From: Bacillota bacterium
GTDB taxonomy: Bacteria > Bacillota > Clostridia > Clostridiales > Clostridiaceae
Direction: 5' to 3'
NCBI GenBank assembly: GCA_030706015.1
Contig: JAUZPI010000043.1
Location: 1-38,169, forward strand
DNA: 38,169 bases
Part shown: one piece after another, positions 1 through 8,065 of the stretch
Numbering within the stretch: position 1 is the first letter of the stretch
How the letters are laid out: each line of letters begins with the position of its first letter
Made by a program: the position numbers and the translations under genes
The notes under the pieces: model-generated
What the model saw: the letters and a program-made list of their open reading frames with translations, nothing else
Database searches by the model: none
Told to the model about the DNA's origin: nothing

Positions 1-255
1 TGATTCAACACATTTGATTTGACCATATCCTGCTTTTAATATTGCTTCTAATTCGATATCGTCTCCTTCTTCTCTTAATGTATCTAAAACTGATTTTTGT
101 GCTAAACCTCCAAGTAATAATCTTGTTGAGTCAGCCTTAGGGTCGCAACCTACAACCATTATTTTCTTTCCCATTTCAGCAAGACCTGCTGTTAAATTTT
201 GTGTAGTTGTTGATTTACCAATTCCACCTTTTCCATAAATAGCTACTTGTCTCAT
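1..255 (-). CDS. nifH: Nitrogenase iron protein NifH, N-terminal part (cut by window edge)
   Basis: The first 85 codons of nifH are visible. The product is the dinitrogenase reductase that passes electrons from its [4Fe-4S] cluster to the MoFe protein with ATP hydrolysis. The translation starts MRQVAIYGKGGIGKS, with the P-loop GKGGIGKS at residues 8-15. It continues with the switch-like segment VGCDPKADSTRLLLGG and ends in ...KCVES at the window edge, so the cluster-ligand cysteines lie outside. Family members are usually about 270-290 residues, so roughly two thirds is missing. The start is ATG at 253-255, preceded by AAAGGAGG about 8 nt upstream. The gene is divergent from glgC. A vnfH/anfH or orphan nifH paralogue cannot be excluded without the neighbouring genes. 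Confidence 0.95.
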   Translation of the reverse strand, partial: MRQVAIYGKGGIGKSTTTQNLTAGLAEMGKKIMVVGCDPKADSTRLLLGGLAQKSVLDTLREEGDDIELEAILKAGYGQIKCVES

Positions 256-283
256 AATAAATATTCCTCCTTTAGTTGTTTTT

Positions 284-299
284 GGTACCTGAGGTACCT
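284..299 (-). promoter_or_regulatory. GGTACC-N3-GGTACC inverted repeat in the nifH leader
   Basis: Two copies of GGTACC (284-289 and 294-299) are separated by three bases, giving a perfect inverted repeat. It lies about 14-29 nt downstream of the predicted nifH transcription start and just upstream of the ribosome-binding site. In RNA it would form a 6-bp hairpin with a 3-nt loop, flanked by A-rich unpaired sequence. It could be an operator within the early transcribed region or a 5' mRNA-stabilising hairpin. The sequence alone does not decide between these. Confidence 0.5.
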
Positions 300-318
300 T
301 TTGTTTAACTTTAATGAA

Positions 319-347
319 ATTATAGCATGGTTTAATAACACAATCAA
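319..347 (-). promoter_or_regulatory. Probable nifH promoter (sigma-A type, extended -10)
   Basis: Read on the minus strand there is TTGATT (347-342), a 17-bp spacer and TATAAT (324-319). The -10 is preceded by TG plus one base, which makes it an extended -10. Transcription would start near 312, leaving a leader of about 55 nt before the nifH ATG. No sigma-54 -24/-12 element is visible here, so a housekeeping-type promoter under an activator or repressor is more likely. Confidence 0.7.
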
Positions 348-354
348 TGCTTTT

Positions 355-400
355 TTGATAATTTATCAAAATTATTTTTTGTTTATTATCAAATTGATAA
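355..400. promoter_or_regulatory. Paired 15-bp palindromes upstream of the nifH promoter
   Basis: Two perfect palindromes are present: TTGATAA-T-TTATCAA at 355-369 and TTATCAA-A-TTGATAA at 386-400. Both are built from the same 7-bp unit in opposite arrangements. Their centres (362 and 393) are 31 bp apart, close to three helical turns, and lie at about -50 and -81 from the predicted nifH start. That is a typical position for a transcription factor. Control of the divergent glg operon is also possible but the sites are further from that promoter. I do not recognise the binding protein. Confidence 0.55.
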
Positions 401-570
401 TTTACACGCCTCTTTCCTAAATAAGTATTATATTTTAGGTATTGCCAAATATATACATTTTGATATATAATTTACATCACATCTACTTTTAAAAAATATT
501 GACATACTAGTTTTTTAGAGAATTTAACAAAAACTTATCATAAAAGTAGTGTATTTTTTCCAAAACTAGT

Positions 571-599
571 TTAAAATAAGATTATTATTTCATTATAAT
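571..599 (+). promoter_or_regulatory. Probable promoter of the glgCDA operon
   Basis: TTAAAA (571-576), a 17-bp spacer and a consensus TATAAT (594-599) lie about 50 bp before the glgC start. The ribosome-binding site AAGGAGGGG follows at about 633-641. The -35 match is partial, but the -10 and the spacing are good. The rest of 256-650 holds no gene that I can see. Confidence 0.6.
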
Positions 600-650
600 A
601 ATTTTTACTTTTCAAACTTTTATTTACATCTTAAGGAGGGGAATTGTTTT

Positions 651-1790
651 ATGCAAAAGAAAGAAATGGTAGCCATGATCCTTGCTGGTGGACAAGGAAG
701 TAGGCTGGGGATTTTAACTAGAAAAACTGCAAAACCTGCGGTACCTTTTGGAGGCAAATATAGAATTATAGACTTTACACTTAGTAATTGTTCAAATTCT
801 GGAATAGATACTGTTGGTGTTCTTACACAGTATAAGCATCTTGCCCTAAATACTCATATAGGTATAGGAAGCCCATGGGATTTAGATAGAATTAATGGCG
901 GGGTTAGCTTGCTTCCTCCTTATATGAAGGAAACTGGTGGTAATTGGTACAAAGGCACATCCAATGCCATCTTCCAAAACATGCATTTTATAGATGCATA
1001 TGATCCAGACTATGTTCTTATTTTATCAGGTGACCATATTTACAAAATGGATTATTCTAAAATGCTTAGTTATCATAAAGAGAAAGGTTCTGATGCAACA
1101 ATTTCTGTTTTTGAAGTACCTATAGAAGAGGCAAGCAGATTTGGAATAATGAATACTAATGAAGATAATGAAATATTTGAATTTGAGGAAAAACCAAAAC
1201 ATCCTAAGAATAATCTAGCCTCAATGGGAATTTATATATTCAACTGGAAAGTACTAAAGAAATATTTAAAGGAAGATGAATTAGACGAAAAATCCAGTAA
1301 CGATTTTGGTAAAAACATCATTCCTAAAATGTTAAGCACAGGTAGAAAAATGTATGCTTATAATTTTGAAGGATACTGGCGTGATGTTGGTACTATAGAA
1401 AGCTTATGGCAGGCTAATATGGATTTATTAGATGAAAATAATACACTAAATATACATGATAATGACTGGAAGATATATTCCGTTAATCCTACTAGACCAC
1501 CTCAATATATCAGTCCAGATTCATATGTTAAAAATTCATTAATTGCTGAGGGTTGTGTAGTTTTAGGTGAAGTTGTGAATTCAGTACTTTTCCCAGGAGT
1601 TCATATTGGAGAAAATACTAAAGTTTACGATTCAGTTATAATGCCAAACGTAAAGGTTGGTAATAATCTGATAATTAGAAAAGCTGTCATTGGAAGTAAT
1701 ACAATAATTCATGATGAATGCAGCGTGGGTAATGGGGAATTTATCAATGTAATTGGTGAAGGTTGCAGAATAAAAGAAACTTGTCAATAA
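651..1790 (+). CDS. glgC: Glucose-1-phosphate adenylyltransferase, catalytic subunit GlgC
   Basis: This enzyme makes ADP-glucose from ATP and glucose-1-phosphate, the first committed step of bacterial glycogen (granulose) synthesis. The 379-residue product starts with a nucleotidyltransferase domain: GGQGSRLG at 13-20, KTAKPAVPFGG near 25-35, the catalytic SGDHIYKMD at 126-134, and FEEKPKHP near 180. It ends in a left-handed beta-helix with hexapeptide-like repeats (about 290-370). Length is normal for the Firmicute form. ATG at 651 has a strong AAGGAGGGG site. glgD follows after 21 bp and glgA after that, so the three are one operon. GlgC and GlgD probably form a hetero-oligomer, as known in other Firmicutes. 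Confidence 0.95.
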   Translation: MQKKEMVAMILAGGQGSRLGILTRKTAKPAVPFGGKYRIIDFTLSNCSNSGIDTVGVLTQYKHLALNTHIGIGSPWDLDRINGGVSLLPPYMKETGGNWYKGTSNAIFQNMHFIDAYDPDYVLILSGDHIYKMDYSKMLSYHKEKGSDATISVFEVPIEEASRFGIMNTNEDNEIFEFEEKPKHPKNNLASMGIYIFNWKVLKKYLKEDELDEKSSNDFGKNIIPKMLSTGRKMYAYNFEGYWRDVGTIESLWQANMDLLDENNTLNIHDNDWKIYSVNPTRPPQYISPDSYVKNSLIAEGCVVLGEVVNSVLFPGVHIGENTKVYDSVIMPNVKVGNNLIIRKAVIGSNTIIHDECSVGNGEFINVIGEGCRIKETCQ

Positions 1791-1811
1791 TAGTGAAGAG
1801 AGGGATTACAA

Positions 1812-2927
1812 ATGCTTACGGATTATATGTCAATTTTAATACTTAATGAGGATGAGAGCAGTATAAAAAGTTTAACTAAAAGTAGATCACTTTCCGCACT
1901 TCCAATAGGCGGAAGATATAGAATAATAGACTTTTGTCTATCCAATGCTGTTAATTCAGGAATTAACAATGTAGGAGTTTTCATTCAAAGTAAAGCAAGA
2001 TCACTAGTTGATCACTTAGGTACAGGAAAGCCTTGGGACTTAGATAGAAAATTAAATGGATTGTTTATCTTTAATTTTGGTGAACAGAATTCATTTTTAA
2101 GTGATATAGAAATGTTAAAAAATAATCTTGAGTACCTTTACAGAAGTAAACAGGATAAGGTTATAGTTTCATCTTCCTCTATGATATGCAATATAGACCT
2201 AAAGGCGGCTGCGAAATTTCATGAGGAATCTGGAAAAGATATAACTATGGTTTACAAAAAAATTAATGATGGTAAAAATAATTTCCTAGATGCTAATGTA
2301 CTAAATCTTGATGAAAATAACAATGTAATTGGCATTGGGAAAAACACTGGTGTTGACAATGACCAAAATATTTCAATGGAAATGTTTATATTAAAAAAGG
2401 ATTTATTGATTGATATAATAAATAAATGTATTAAAGTAGGTTATTGGTCATCCCTTAAACAATGGATTTATAGAAATATTGAAACTCTTGACGTAAATGC
2501 TTATGGATTTAAAGGATACGTTAAATGGATAAATTCAGTTAATGATTATTATAAAGCAAATATGGATATGTTAAATTTAGAGATAAATAAAGAACTTTTC
2601 TTTAGTAATGGTTTGGTTTATACAAAAGTCATGGACGAAGCCCCAACTAGATATTTTAATGGTTCTACTGTTAAAAACTCACTTATAGCTAATGGATGCC
2701 TAGTGGGCGGTACTGTTGAAAATAGTGTTTTATCTAGACGTGTAATTGTTCATAAAGGAGCTGAAATCAAAAACTGTATAATACTTCAGAACTGTGAAAT
2801 AAAAGAAAACGCTAAACTTACAAATGTTATTATTGATAAAAATGTTATTATTGAGGAAAACAAAGAACTAAAAGGTGATGATGAATTCCCTTTAGTAATC
2901 GAGAAGAAAAGCTTATTTAACTTATAA
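1812..2927 (+). CDS. glgD: GlgD, non-catalytic partner of ADP-glucose pyrophosphorylase
   Basis: This is a 371-residue GlgC-like protein. The fold is preserved (SALPIGGRYRIIDFCLSNA near 29-47; beta-helix repeats from about 285). The N-terminal nucleotide-binding signature GGxGSRL of GlgC is replaced by LNEDESSIK, and the catalytic SGDH segment by SSSSM. It is therefore expected to be a modulatory subunit that raises GlgC activity, as described for Firmicute GlgCD enzymes. It starts with ATG 21 bp after glgC behind GAGAGGG. Its stop codon overlaps the glgA ribosome-binding site, which suggests coupled translation. Confidence 0.92.
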   Translation: MLTDYMSILILNEDESSIKSLTKSRSLSALPIGGRYRIIDFCLSNAVNSGINNVGVFIQSKARSLVDHLGTGKPWDLDRKLNGLFIFNFGEQNSFLSDIEMLKNNLEYLYRSKQDKVIVSSSSMICNIDLKAAAKFHEESGKDITMVYKKINDGKNNFLDANVLNLDENNNVIGIGKNTGVDNDQNISMEMFILKKDLLIDIINKCIKVGYWSSLKQWIYRNIETLDVNAYGFKGYVKWINSVNDYYKANMDMLNLEINKELFFSNGLVYTKVMDEAPTRYFNGSTVKNSLIANGCLVGGTVENSVLSRRVIVHKGAEIKNCIILQNCEIKENAKLTNVIIDKNVIIEENKELKGDDEFPLVIEKKSLFNL

Positions 2928-2939
2928 GGAGTAGATATA

Positions 2940-4373
2940 ATGAAGATTTTATTTGCAACTTCGGAATGTCATCCATTTATGAAAACTGGCGGTTTAGGTG
3001 ATGTAGCATATGCATTGCCTAAAGCCCTAAGAAAACTTGGTGTTGATGTTCGTGTAATAATGCCTAAATATAATGATATTCCTGAGCATTTTAAAAAACA
3101 GATGCAGCATATTGAAAGTTTTACAACTCCAGTTGGTTACAGAAATCAATTTTGCGGCTTAGAATACCTAGAATATGATTCAATACCTTTCTATTTTATA
3201 GATAATGAGTATTATTTTAAAAGACCAGGCGCGTATGGATATTACGATGATGGTGAAAGGTTCGCCTTTTTCTCAAGAGGACTTCTTCAAGCAATAACAT
3301 ATATGGGTGACTTTAACCCTAATATTATACACTGCAACGATTGGCAGACAGCAGTAGTTCCCCCTCTTTTAAAGGACCATTATAGAGATTACTGGAATTA
3401 CAAACATATAAAAACCGTATTTACTATTCATAACTTAAAATATCAAGGTATATTTAATAAAAGAATGTTAGGTGAACTTCTTTGCTTAAATGAAGGCTAT
3501 TATCATGAGAATGCCTTTAAATTCTTTGATGCCATCTCATTTATGAAGGCAGGATTAATTTTTGCTGATAAAATAAGTACTGTTAGTAATACATATGCAG
3601 AAGAGATTAAAACCCCTGCTTATGGTGAAAAACTAGAAGGACTTTTAAGCGGAAGAGATTGGGATCTATGGGGTATAGTAAATGGCATAGATTATGAAAT
3701 GTTTAATCCCAAAACAGATAAATGCTTATTTTCAAACTTTGATAAATACAGTATAAAAAAGAAAACAAAAAATAAAACTGAACTTCAAAAGATGCTTGGT
3801 TTACCTGTAAATGAAAATATACCAATGATAGGAATGGTTACCCGTTTAGTCAGCCAAAAAGGACTGGATTTAATATCCCATGTTATAAATGAACTTTTAA
3901 ACGATGGTATTCAGTTGGTAGTTTTAGGTGCTGGTGACAAGGAATATGAAGATATGTTTAAATACCATGCTTGGAATCGACCAGATAAATTATCAGCTAA
4001 TATATGCTATAGCGATGACTTAGCTAGAAAAATCTATGCTGCCTCAGATATGTTCTTAATGCCGTCTTTATTTGAGCCTTGCGGTATAGGACAGCTTATT
4101 GCATTAAGATATGGTACCCTGCCAGTAGTTAGAGAGACTGGTGGTTTAAAAGACACTGTAAAACCATATAATGAATTTACTGGTGAAGGAACTGGTTTTA
4201 CCTTCGCAAACTACAATGCTCATGAAATGTTAGCTGCTATAAGACGGGCAGAAGATGTATATTATAATAATAGAACTCAATGGAATAACATGGTTAAATC
4301 CGCCATGAACGAAGATAACAGCTGGAGAAAATCCGCTGAATTATATACTAGTCTATATGGTTCCCTACTATAA
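2940..4373 (+). CDS. glgA: Glycogen synthase GlgA (ADP-glucose dependent, GT5)
   Basis: This enzyme transfers glucose from ADP-glucose to the non-reducing end of glycogen. The 477-residue product is a two-Rossmann-domain GT-B protein. The N-terminal KTGGLGDV (15-22) binds the ADP-glucose diphosphate. TVFTIHNLKYQG lies in the first domain. The C-terminal domain contains MVTRLVSQKG and SLFEPCGIGQLIALRYGT, with the conserved E-x7-E type nucleotide-sugar site. Length is typical. The start ATG at 2940 follows AAGGAG that overlaps the glgD stop. It is the last gene of glgCDA. A strong hairpin terminator begins directly after the stop codon. No branching enzyme or phosphorylase gene follows here. 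Confidence 0.96.
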   Translation: MKILFATSECHPFMKTGGLGDVAYALPKALRKLGVDVRVIMPKYNDIPEHFKKQMQHIESFTTPVGYRNQFCGLEYLEYDSIPFYFIDNEYYFKRPGAYGYYDDGERFAFFSRGLLQAITYMGDFNPNIIHCNDWQTAVVPPLLKDHYRDYWNYKHIKTVFTIHNLKYQGIFNKRMLGELLCLNEGYYHENAFKFFDAISFMKAGLIFADKISTVSNTYAEEIKTPAYGEKLEGLLSGRDWDLWGIVNGIDYEMFNPKTDKCLFSNFDKYSIKKKTKNKTELQKMLGLPVNENIPMIGMVTRLVSQKGLDLISHVINELLNDGIQLVVLGAGDKEYEDMFKYHAWNRPDKLSANICYSDDLARKIYAASDMFLMPSLFEPCGIGQLIALRYGTLPVVRETGGLKDTVKPYNEFTGEGTGFTFANYNAHEMLAAIRRAEDVYYNNRTQWNNMVKSAMNEDNSWRKSAELYTSLYGSLL

Positions 4374-4374
4374 C

Positions 4375-4412
4375 AAAGAAGGTCAGGTAAAAATATTACC
4401 TGACCTTCTTTA
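4375..4412. terminator. Bidirectional terminator between glgA and the AI-2E transporter gene
   Basis: A 15-bp perfect stem AAGAAGGTCAGGTAA (4376-4390) / TTACCTGACCTTCTT (4396-4410) has a 5-nt loop. T-rich sequence follows in both directions. The right arm is also the last four codons plus stop of the minus-strand gene, so the terminator is embedded in its coding sequence. Confidence 0.85.
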
Positions 4413-5433
4413 TTTCGCTTCCATCAACAATTTTTACATCCATTAAATCTAAAACAAACATAAACAAAGGTATTCCTAGTAAAAGTCCCCATACCCCCAT
4501 AAAATGCTCGGATACGATTAAAACTACAAAAGTAAAAAATACGGGTAGTTTTGTTTTGGCGGACATAAGCTTAGGGTTTAAAAGATAACTTTCGATTCCA
4601 TGAATAACTACAACCATTACTAATACATAAACAATTTTAATAACTCCGCCTATTTTGTATGCTATTAATGAAAGTGGAACTATTGAAATTATAACACCTG
4701 CCACTGGTATCAAACTCAATACAAATATCATTACTCCAATAGCTAGCATTTGAGGAAATCCCATAAAAGAAAGAGCTATCACTGATAATGATGTATTTGC
4801 TAGTGCAATCAGTATTTGAGCTTGAATTACCTTACCAAAAGAATTCAAAAAGTTCCTTCCGTAAAAAGCTAGGTACTGATAAATGGTAGATATTTTGCTA
4901 GTTTCAAACTTATGCATAAACCTCTTAATATTGTGTTTCTCTAACATAAAGAATAAACTTAATATTAGCGCTATAAAAGCATTTAAGCTGCCCTTTCCAA
5001 TATTGGTCGCTAGCTGCACTGCATAATCCACTCCAATTTTTGCATAACTAGATAAATTAGCTTCATTTAATATAGTATCCAAATACTGACCAAAACCTCC
5101 AAGATTAGAAGTCAAATCAATTTCCGATGCTTCATTGATTATATCTATAGTCTGCTTGATAACTATAGGTGCATATTTAGATACAACTAAAACTATAGAA
5201 GCAACAACTAGTAAATATAAGATAATAGTTATAATGGTTTGTTTTACCTTTATAAACCTTTCCAAGTGTCCAACTATAAAATTCTGTGCACTGTCGATTA
5301 AATATGTAAATAAAAAAGTTAAGAGAAATAAATTAAGTACTGGTCTAGTAAGATACAAAAACAATATTATTAGTGCAAATACAAATATTCTTTTTGTACC
5401 TTCCTTGCCAAGAATCTCCTTTATAAAATCCAT
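4396..5433 (-). CDS. AI-2E family (PerM/YtvI-type) membrane protein
   Basis: This 345-residue polytopic membrane protein belongs to the family named after AI-2 exporters, whose members include Na+/H+ antiporters and proteins of unknown substrate. It has hydrophobic segments near residues 15-45 and 60-90, a soluble-like stretch at about 90-145, then several transmembrane helices from about 145 to the end. The typical C-terminal block GFPQMLAIGVMIFVLSLIPVAG and the final WGLLLGIPLFMFVLDL are both present. The ATG lies after a GGGGGAG site. It is convergent with glgA and divergent from the next gene. The substrate cannot be predicted from sequence. Confidence 0.85.
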   Translation of the reverse strand: MDFIKEILGKEGTKRIFVFALIILFLYLTRPVLNLFLLTFLFTYLIDSAQNFIVGHLERFIKVKQTIITIILYLLVVASIVLVVSKYAPIVIKQTIDIINEASEIDLTSNLGGFGQYLDTILNEANLSSYAKIGVDYAVQLATNIGKGSLNAFIALILSLFFMLEKHNIKRFMHKFETSKISTIYQYLAFYGRNFLNSFGKVIQAQILIALANTSLSVIALSFMGFPQMLAIGVMIFVLSLIPVAGVIISIVPLSLIAYKIGGVIKIVYVLVMVVVIHGIESYLLNPKLMSAKTKLPVFFTFVVLIVSEHFMGVWGLLLGIPLFMFVLDLMDVKIVDGSEIKKVR

Positions 5434-5713
5434 AACAACTGTACTCCCCCTATTGTCTAAGGTATTTTAAATTTTTGGTATGATTTTTTGTATATTTATC
5501 ATAATAACACATGTTTTACATTTATTAAATATGGAAACGTATAAAATACAGCCTTAGCTTATATTTTTCTTCCGTATCCTACTTTTTCTAGCTAAAGCTT
5601 TCAATATGACTTATAATATAATTTGGGGAATGCTAATATATCTTTATAAATATACACTTAAAAAATTACCCTGGTTACAGCTAAATGCATCCTAATTTTT
5701 TTAAAGGTGGTTA
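5434..5713. other. Divergent intergenic region, no gene seen
   Basis: This is an AT-rich 280-bp spacer between two divergent genes. On the minus strand TGTTATTAT (around 5501-5509) resembles an extended -10 for the AI-2E gene. On the plus strand TATAAT (5612-5617) could serve the metallophosphoesterase gene, though neither has a convincing -35. I see no open reading frame with a ribosome-binding site and no clear palindrome. Confidence 0.4.
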
Positions 5714-6889
5714 ATGATGAAATTTATATATTTAATTAGAACCATTTTTCTTTTAGTATTATTTATAGGTATTTTCGGTCTGCTTAATTATTATGTTGGT
5801 AAAAGATCCTATACAGCCATTACTAAATTTATACCTGTTGTTGGTACAAAACTTTATTGGACTATTTTCTGGATTGCCGCTCTTTCCTATATAATTAGTT
5901 CTATAGGAAGAAATTTTCTTCCTCATTACATAAGAAGTCCTTTTACAGTAATAGGCGTATATTGGATGTCTGCTTTTTTTTATTTGCTGCTTTTACTTCC
6001 TATAGCAGATATATTAAGATTTATTTTTCATAAAACTGCCTTAGGCAAAACAAGTATAGGAAATTTTCTAAGCTTTATCTATGGAAATGGTCTTATAGTT
6101 GTAATTTTAGTAATTGGACTTATTTTTTATGGTATGTATAATGCTTCTCATACCGTAGTTACAGATTACTCTTTAAATATTGATAAGAAAGCTGGTAAGA
6201 TAAAAACACTAAATATTGCTATGGTATCTGATATACATCTTGGCAGCGGAATAAATAATAAAAAACTATCTGACATGGTTGATTCCATAAACAAACTAAA
6301 CCCAGATATAATTTTCCTATGCGGAGATATTATAGATGAAAACACCTCCACAAGTGAAAAAAAATATATGACTTCAGCTTTTAAAAATCTAAAGTCTAAA
6401 TATGGAGTATATGCTATAGCAGGTAATCATGAAAACTATTCAAATGACCTTAACGACCTAGCCAATAATTATAAAGAAAGTAATGTTAAATTACTCTTAG
6501 ATGAAACTGTAATTGTTGACAACAGCTTTGTAGTTATAGGGAGAATGGATGCCTCCTTCTCCAGAGGTGAAGGAAATAATAGAAAAGATATAAAGCAGCT
6601 ACTTTCAAAATTAGATCCATCTCTTCCTATAATAAATTTGGACCATCAGCCTGTGAGCTTAGATGAAGCAGAAAAGAATGGTATAGACTTACAGCTTTCT
6701 GGACACACTCATAAAGGCCAAATATTTCCTCTAAATTTAATAACAAAGAAAATATATGTAGATGACTATGGCTACTATAAAAAAGATAACTATCAGTTAA
6801 TAGTATCTTCAGGTTATGGAACCTGGGGGCCGCCAATTAGAATTGATACAAAAGGAGAAATAGTAAATATAAAAGTTAAATTTCAATAA
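5714..6889 (+). CDS. Membrane-anchored calcineurin-like metallophosphoesterase (YkuE/YaeI type)
   Basis: The 391-residue protein has an N-terminal membrane part with about four hydrophobic helices (roughly 5-25, 47-65, 80-103 and 122-145). A metallophosphoesterase domain follows. The metal-binding blocks appear in order: SDIHLG (D173, H175), CGDIID (near 203-208), GNHE (near 237-240), and SGHTHKGQ near 330. These ligate a two-metal centre in the family. Related proteins act on phospholipid or lipid-linked phosphate esters, but the substrate here is unknown. Start is ATG at 5714 behind AAAGGTGG; the adjacent ATG at 5717 would be equivalent. The next gene starts 15 bp after the stop, so the two are probably co-transcribed. 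Confidence 0.85.
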   Translation: MMKFIYLIRTIFLLVLFIGIFGLLNYYVGKRSYTAITKFIPVVGTKLYWTIFWIAALSYIISSIGRNFLPHYIRSPFTVIGVYWMSAFFYLLLLLPIADILRFIFHKTALGKTSIGNFLSFIYGNGLIVVILVIGLIFYGMYNASHTVVTDYSLNIDKKAGKIKTLNIAMVSDIHLGSGINNKKLSDMVDSINKLNPDIIFLCGDIIDENTSTSEKKYMTSAFKNLKSKYGVYAIAGNHENYSNDLNDLANNYKESNVKLLLDETVIVDNSFVVIGRMDASFSRGEGNNRKDIKQLLSKLDPSLPIINLDHQPVSLDEAEKNGIDLQLSGHTHKGQIFPLNLITKKIYVDDYGYYKKDNYQLIVSSGYGTWGPPIRIDTKGEIVNIKVKFQ

Positions 6890-6904
6890 TCGGAGGACTA
6901 TATC

Positions 6905-7408
6905 TTGTATAAATATGATGATTTAGAGACATTAAATGATGAAGAAAGATTAAAACTTATGCTTTCCTATTTAGATATCCAGCTTCAGGATGAAGATGAT
7001 GATATTTCTAATCTTAGCAATGCTTCAGCCATTATTGCATCTTTAATTGACAATCTAAATTGGGCAGGCTTTTATTTATTGAAAAATGAAGAACTGATTC
7101 TAGGACCTTTTCAAGGTCGTCCTGCCTGCAATAGAATTAAGATAGGAAATGGCGTCTGTGGTACTGCTGTTAAAGAAGGTAAAATCATCATGGTTCATGA
7201 TGTTCATGATTTTCCTGGACATATTGCCTGCGACACTGCTTCTAATTCGGAAATCGTAATTCCGATAATTAAGAATAATGTTATTTACGGGGTACTAGAT
7301 ATAGACAGCCCAATAGTTGGCCGTTTTACAGATTTGGAAAAAAAATACTTTGAACGATTTGTTCAGAAGCTAACAGACAAAATAAATTGGGATTCTGTAG
7401 TAAAGTAA
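6905..7408 (+). CDS. msrC: Free methionine-(R)-sulfoxide reductase (GAF domain, fRMsr)
   Basis: This enzyme reduces free L-methionine-R-sulfoxide to methionine, repairing oxidised amino acid in the cytosol. The 167-residue protein is a single GAF domain. It carries the fRMsr signature GNGVCGTA (81-88) and FPGHIACD (103-110). Cysteines at 75, 85 and 109 have the same 10- and 24-residue spacing as the three redox cysteines of E. coli YebR/MsrC, so activity is likely. The start is TTG at 6905: CGGAGGA ends about 7 nt upstream and no in-frame ATG is close. It is co-directional with the phosphoesterase gene and followed by a strong terminator. Confidence 0.9.
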   Translation: MYKYDDLETLNDEERLKLMLSYLDIQLQDEDDDISNLSNASAIIASLIDNLNWAGFYLLKNEELILGPFQGRPACNRIKIGNGVCGTAVKEGKIIMVHDVHDFPGHIACDTASNSEIVIPIIKNNVIYGVLDIDSPIVGRFTDLEKKYFERFVQKLTDKINWDSVVK

Positions 7409-7410
7409 TA

Positions 7411-7455
7411 AAAAAGGTCTTGGAAAGCCATTAGCTGGCTATTCAAGACCTTTTT
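7411..7455. terminator. Bidirectional terminator between msrC-like gene and tenI
   Basis: The outer stem is AAAAAGGTCTTG (7411-7422) / CAAGACCTTTTT (7444-7455). An inner stem AGCCA/TGGCT (7426-7430 / 7436-7440) sits within it. The A and T runs at the ends make it a rho-independent terminator for both convergent units. Confidence 0.85.
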
Positions 7456-7462
7456 AATATAT

Positions 7463-8065
7463 TTATTTTACTGTATTTTTAATAATTTTCTTAAATTCTC
7501 CTGCTAAGATATCCGGACTTTCATCCTTCATTATGGAGGACATTACTGCAAAGCCGTTTGCTCCTGCTAATAAAACCTGCTCTGCATTATTTAAGTTTAT
7601 TCCTCCTAATGCGATTATAGGGATTTTTACAGCTTTTCTTACTTCTTCAATGACCCCTATACCCTTAGGAGCCAATCCTTTTTTGCAGTCTGTCTCAAAT
7701 ATATGACTAACTAATAAATAGTCCGCACCTTTTTCTTCCGCTGCCACTGCTTCCTCTAAGGTATGCACAGACACTCCAAGTTCACCATTGAAGTTTGGCT
7801 TGTTACCCATAAATGCATTAAAACTTGAATGATAACCATGCGCCTGAACATCCTTTGCCACCTGCAAACTGCTGTTTATTATTAATAATGTTTTGGTATT
7901 AGCTATTACCCTCTTTACTTCTTCTGCTATTGGCAATAATTCTTCATAGGGTAAATCTTTTTCTCTTAATATAATAGCATCTACTCCACCTTCAGCAGCC
8001 TGTTGCATAACTTCTATAAAATTCCTATCCTTAACAAGCTTCCTATTTGAAATTAAATAAAGCAT
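7463..8065 (-). CDS. tenI: TenI-like thiazole tautomerase (ThiE superfamily)
   Basis: This is a 200-residue TIM-barrel protein of the ThiE/TenI superfamily. The segment HIFETDCKKG (121-130) matches the B. subtilis TenI signature, including the catalytic-type His (H121 here). The ThiE metal-binding positions are missing: the usual ND is NSS at 64-66, and the GxHlGqxD block is GYHSSFNAF at 77-85. I therefore call it TenI, which aromatises the thiazole carboxylate phosphate, rather than thiamine phosphate synthase. Automated annotation may call it thiE. It is last in the thiS-thiF-thiC-tenI operon, and its ATG directly abuts the thiC stop (1-bp overlap). Confidence is high for the superfamily and good for TenI. 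Confidence 0.82.
   Translation of the reverse strand: MLYLISNRKLVKDRNFIEVMQQAAEGGVDAIILREKDLPYEELLPIAEEVKRVIANTKTLLIINSSLQVAKDVQAHGYHSSFNAFMGNKPNFNGELGVSVHTLEEAVAAEEKGADYLLVSHIFETDCKKGLAPKGIGVIEEVRKAVKIPIIALGGINLNNAEQVLLAGANGFAVMSSIMKDESPDILAGEFKKIIKNTVK

Noticed and set aside
355..369. FNR/CRP-type box upstream of nifH
   Set aside because: TTGAT and ATCAA are separated by five bases, not four, and the symmetry is 7-1-7, so a standard FNR site does not fit. A Fur box also matches poorly.
256..420. Sigma-54 promoter for nifH
   Set aside because: No TGGCAC-N5-TTGCA-like element is visible on the minus strand, while a good sigma-A-type extended -10 promoter is present.
499..527. TTGACA at 499-504 as the glgC promoter
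   Set aside because: No acceptable -10 lies 16-18 bp downstream (ATTTAA at best). The TTAAAA/TATAAT pair at 571-599 is better.
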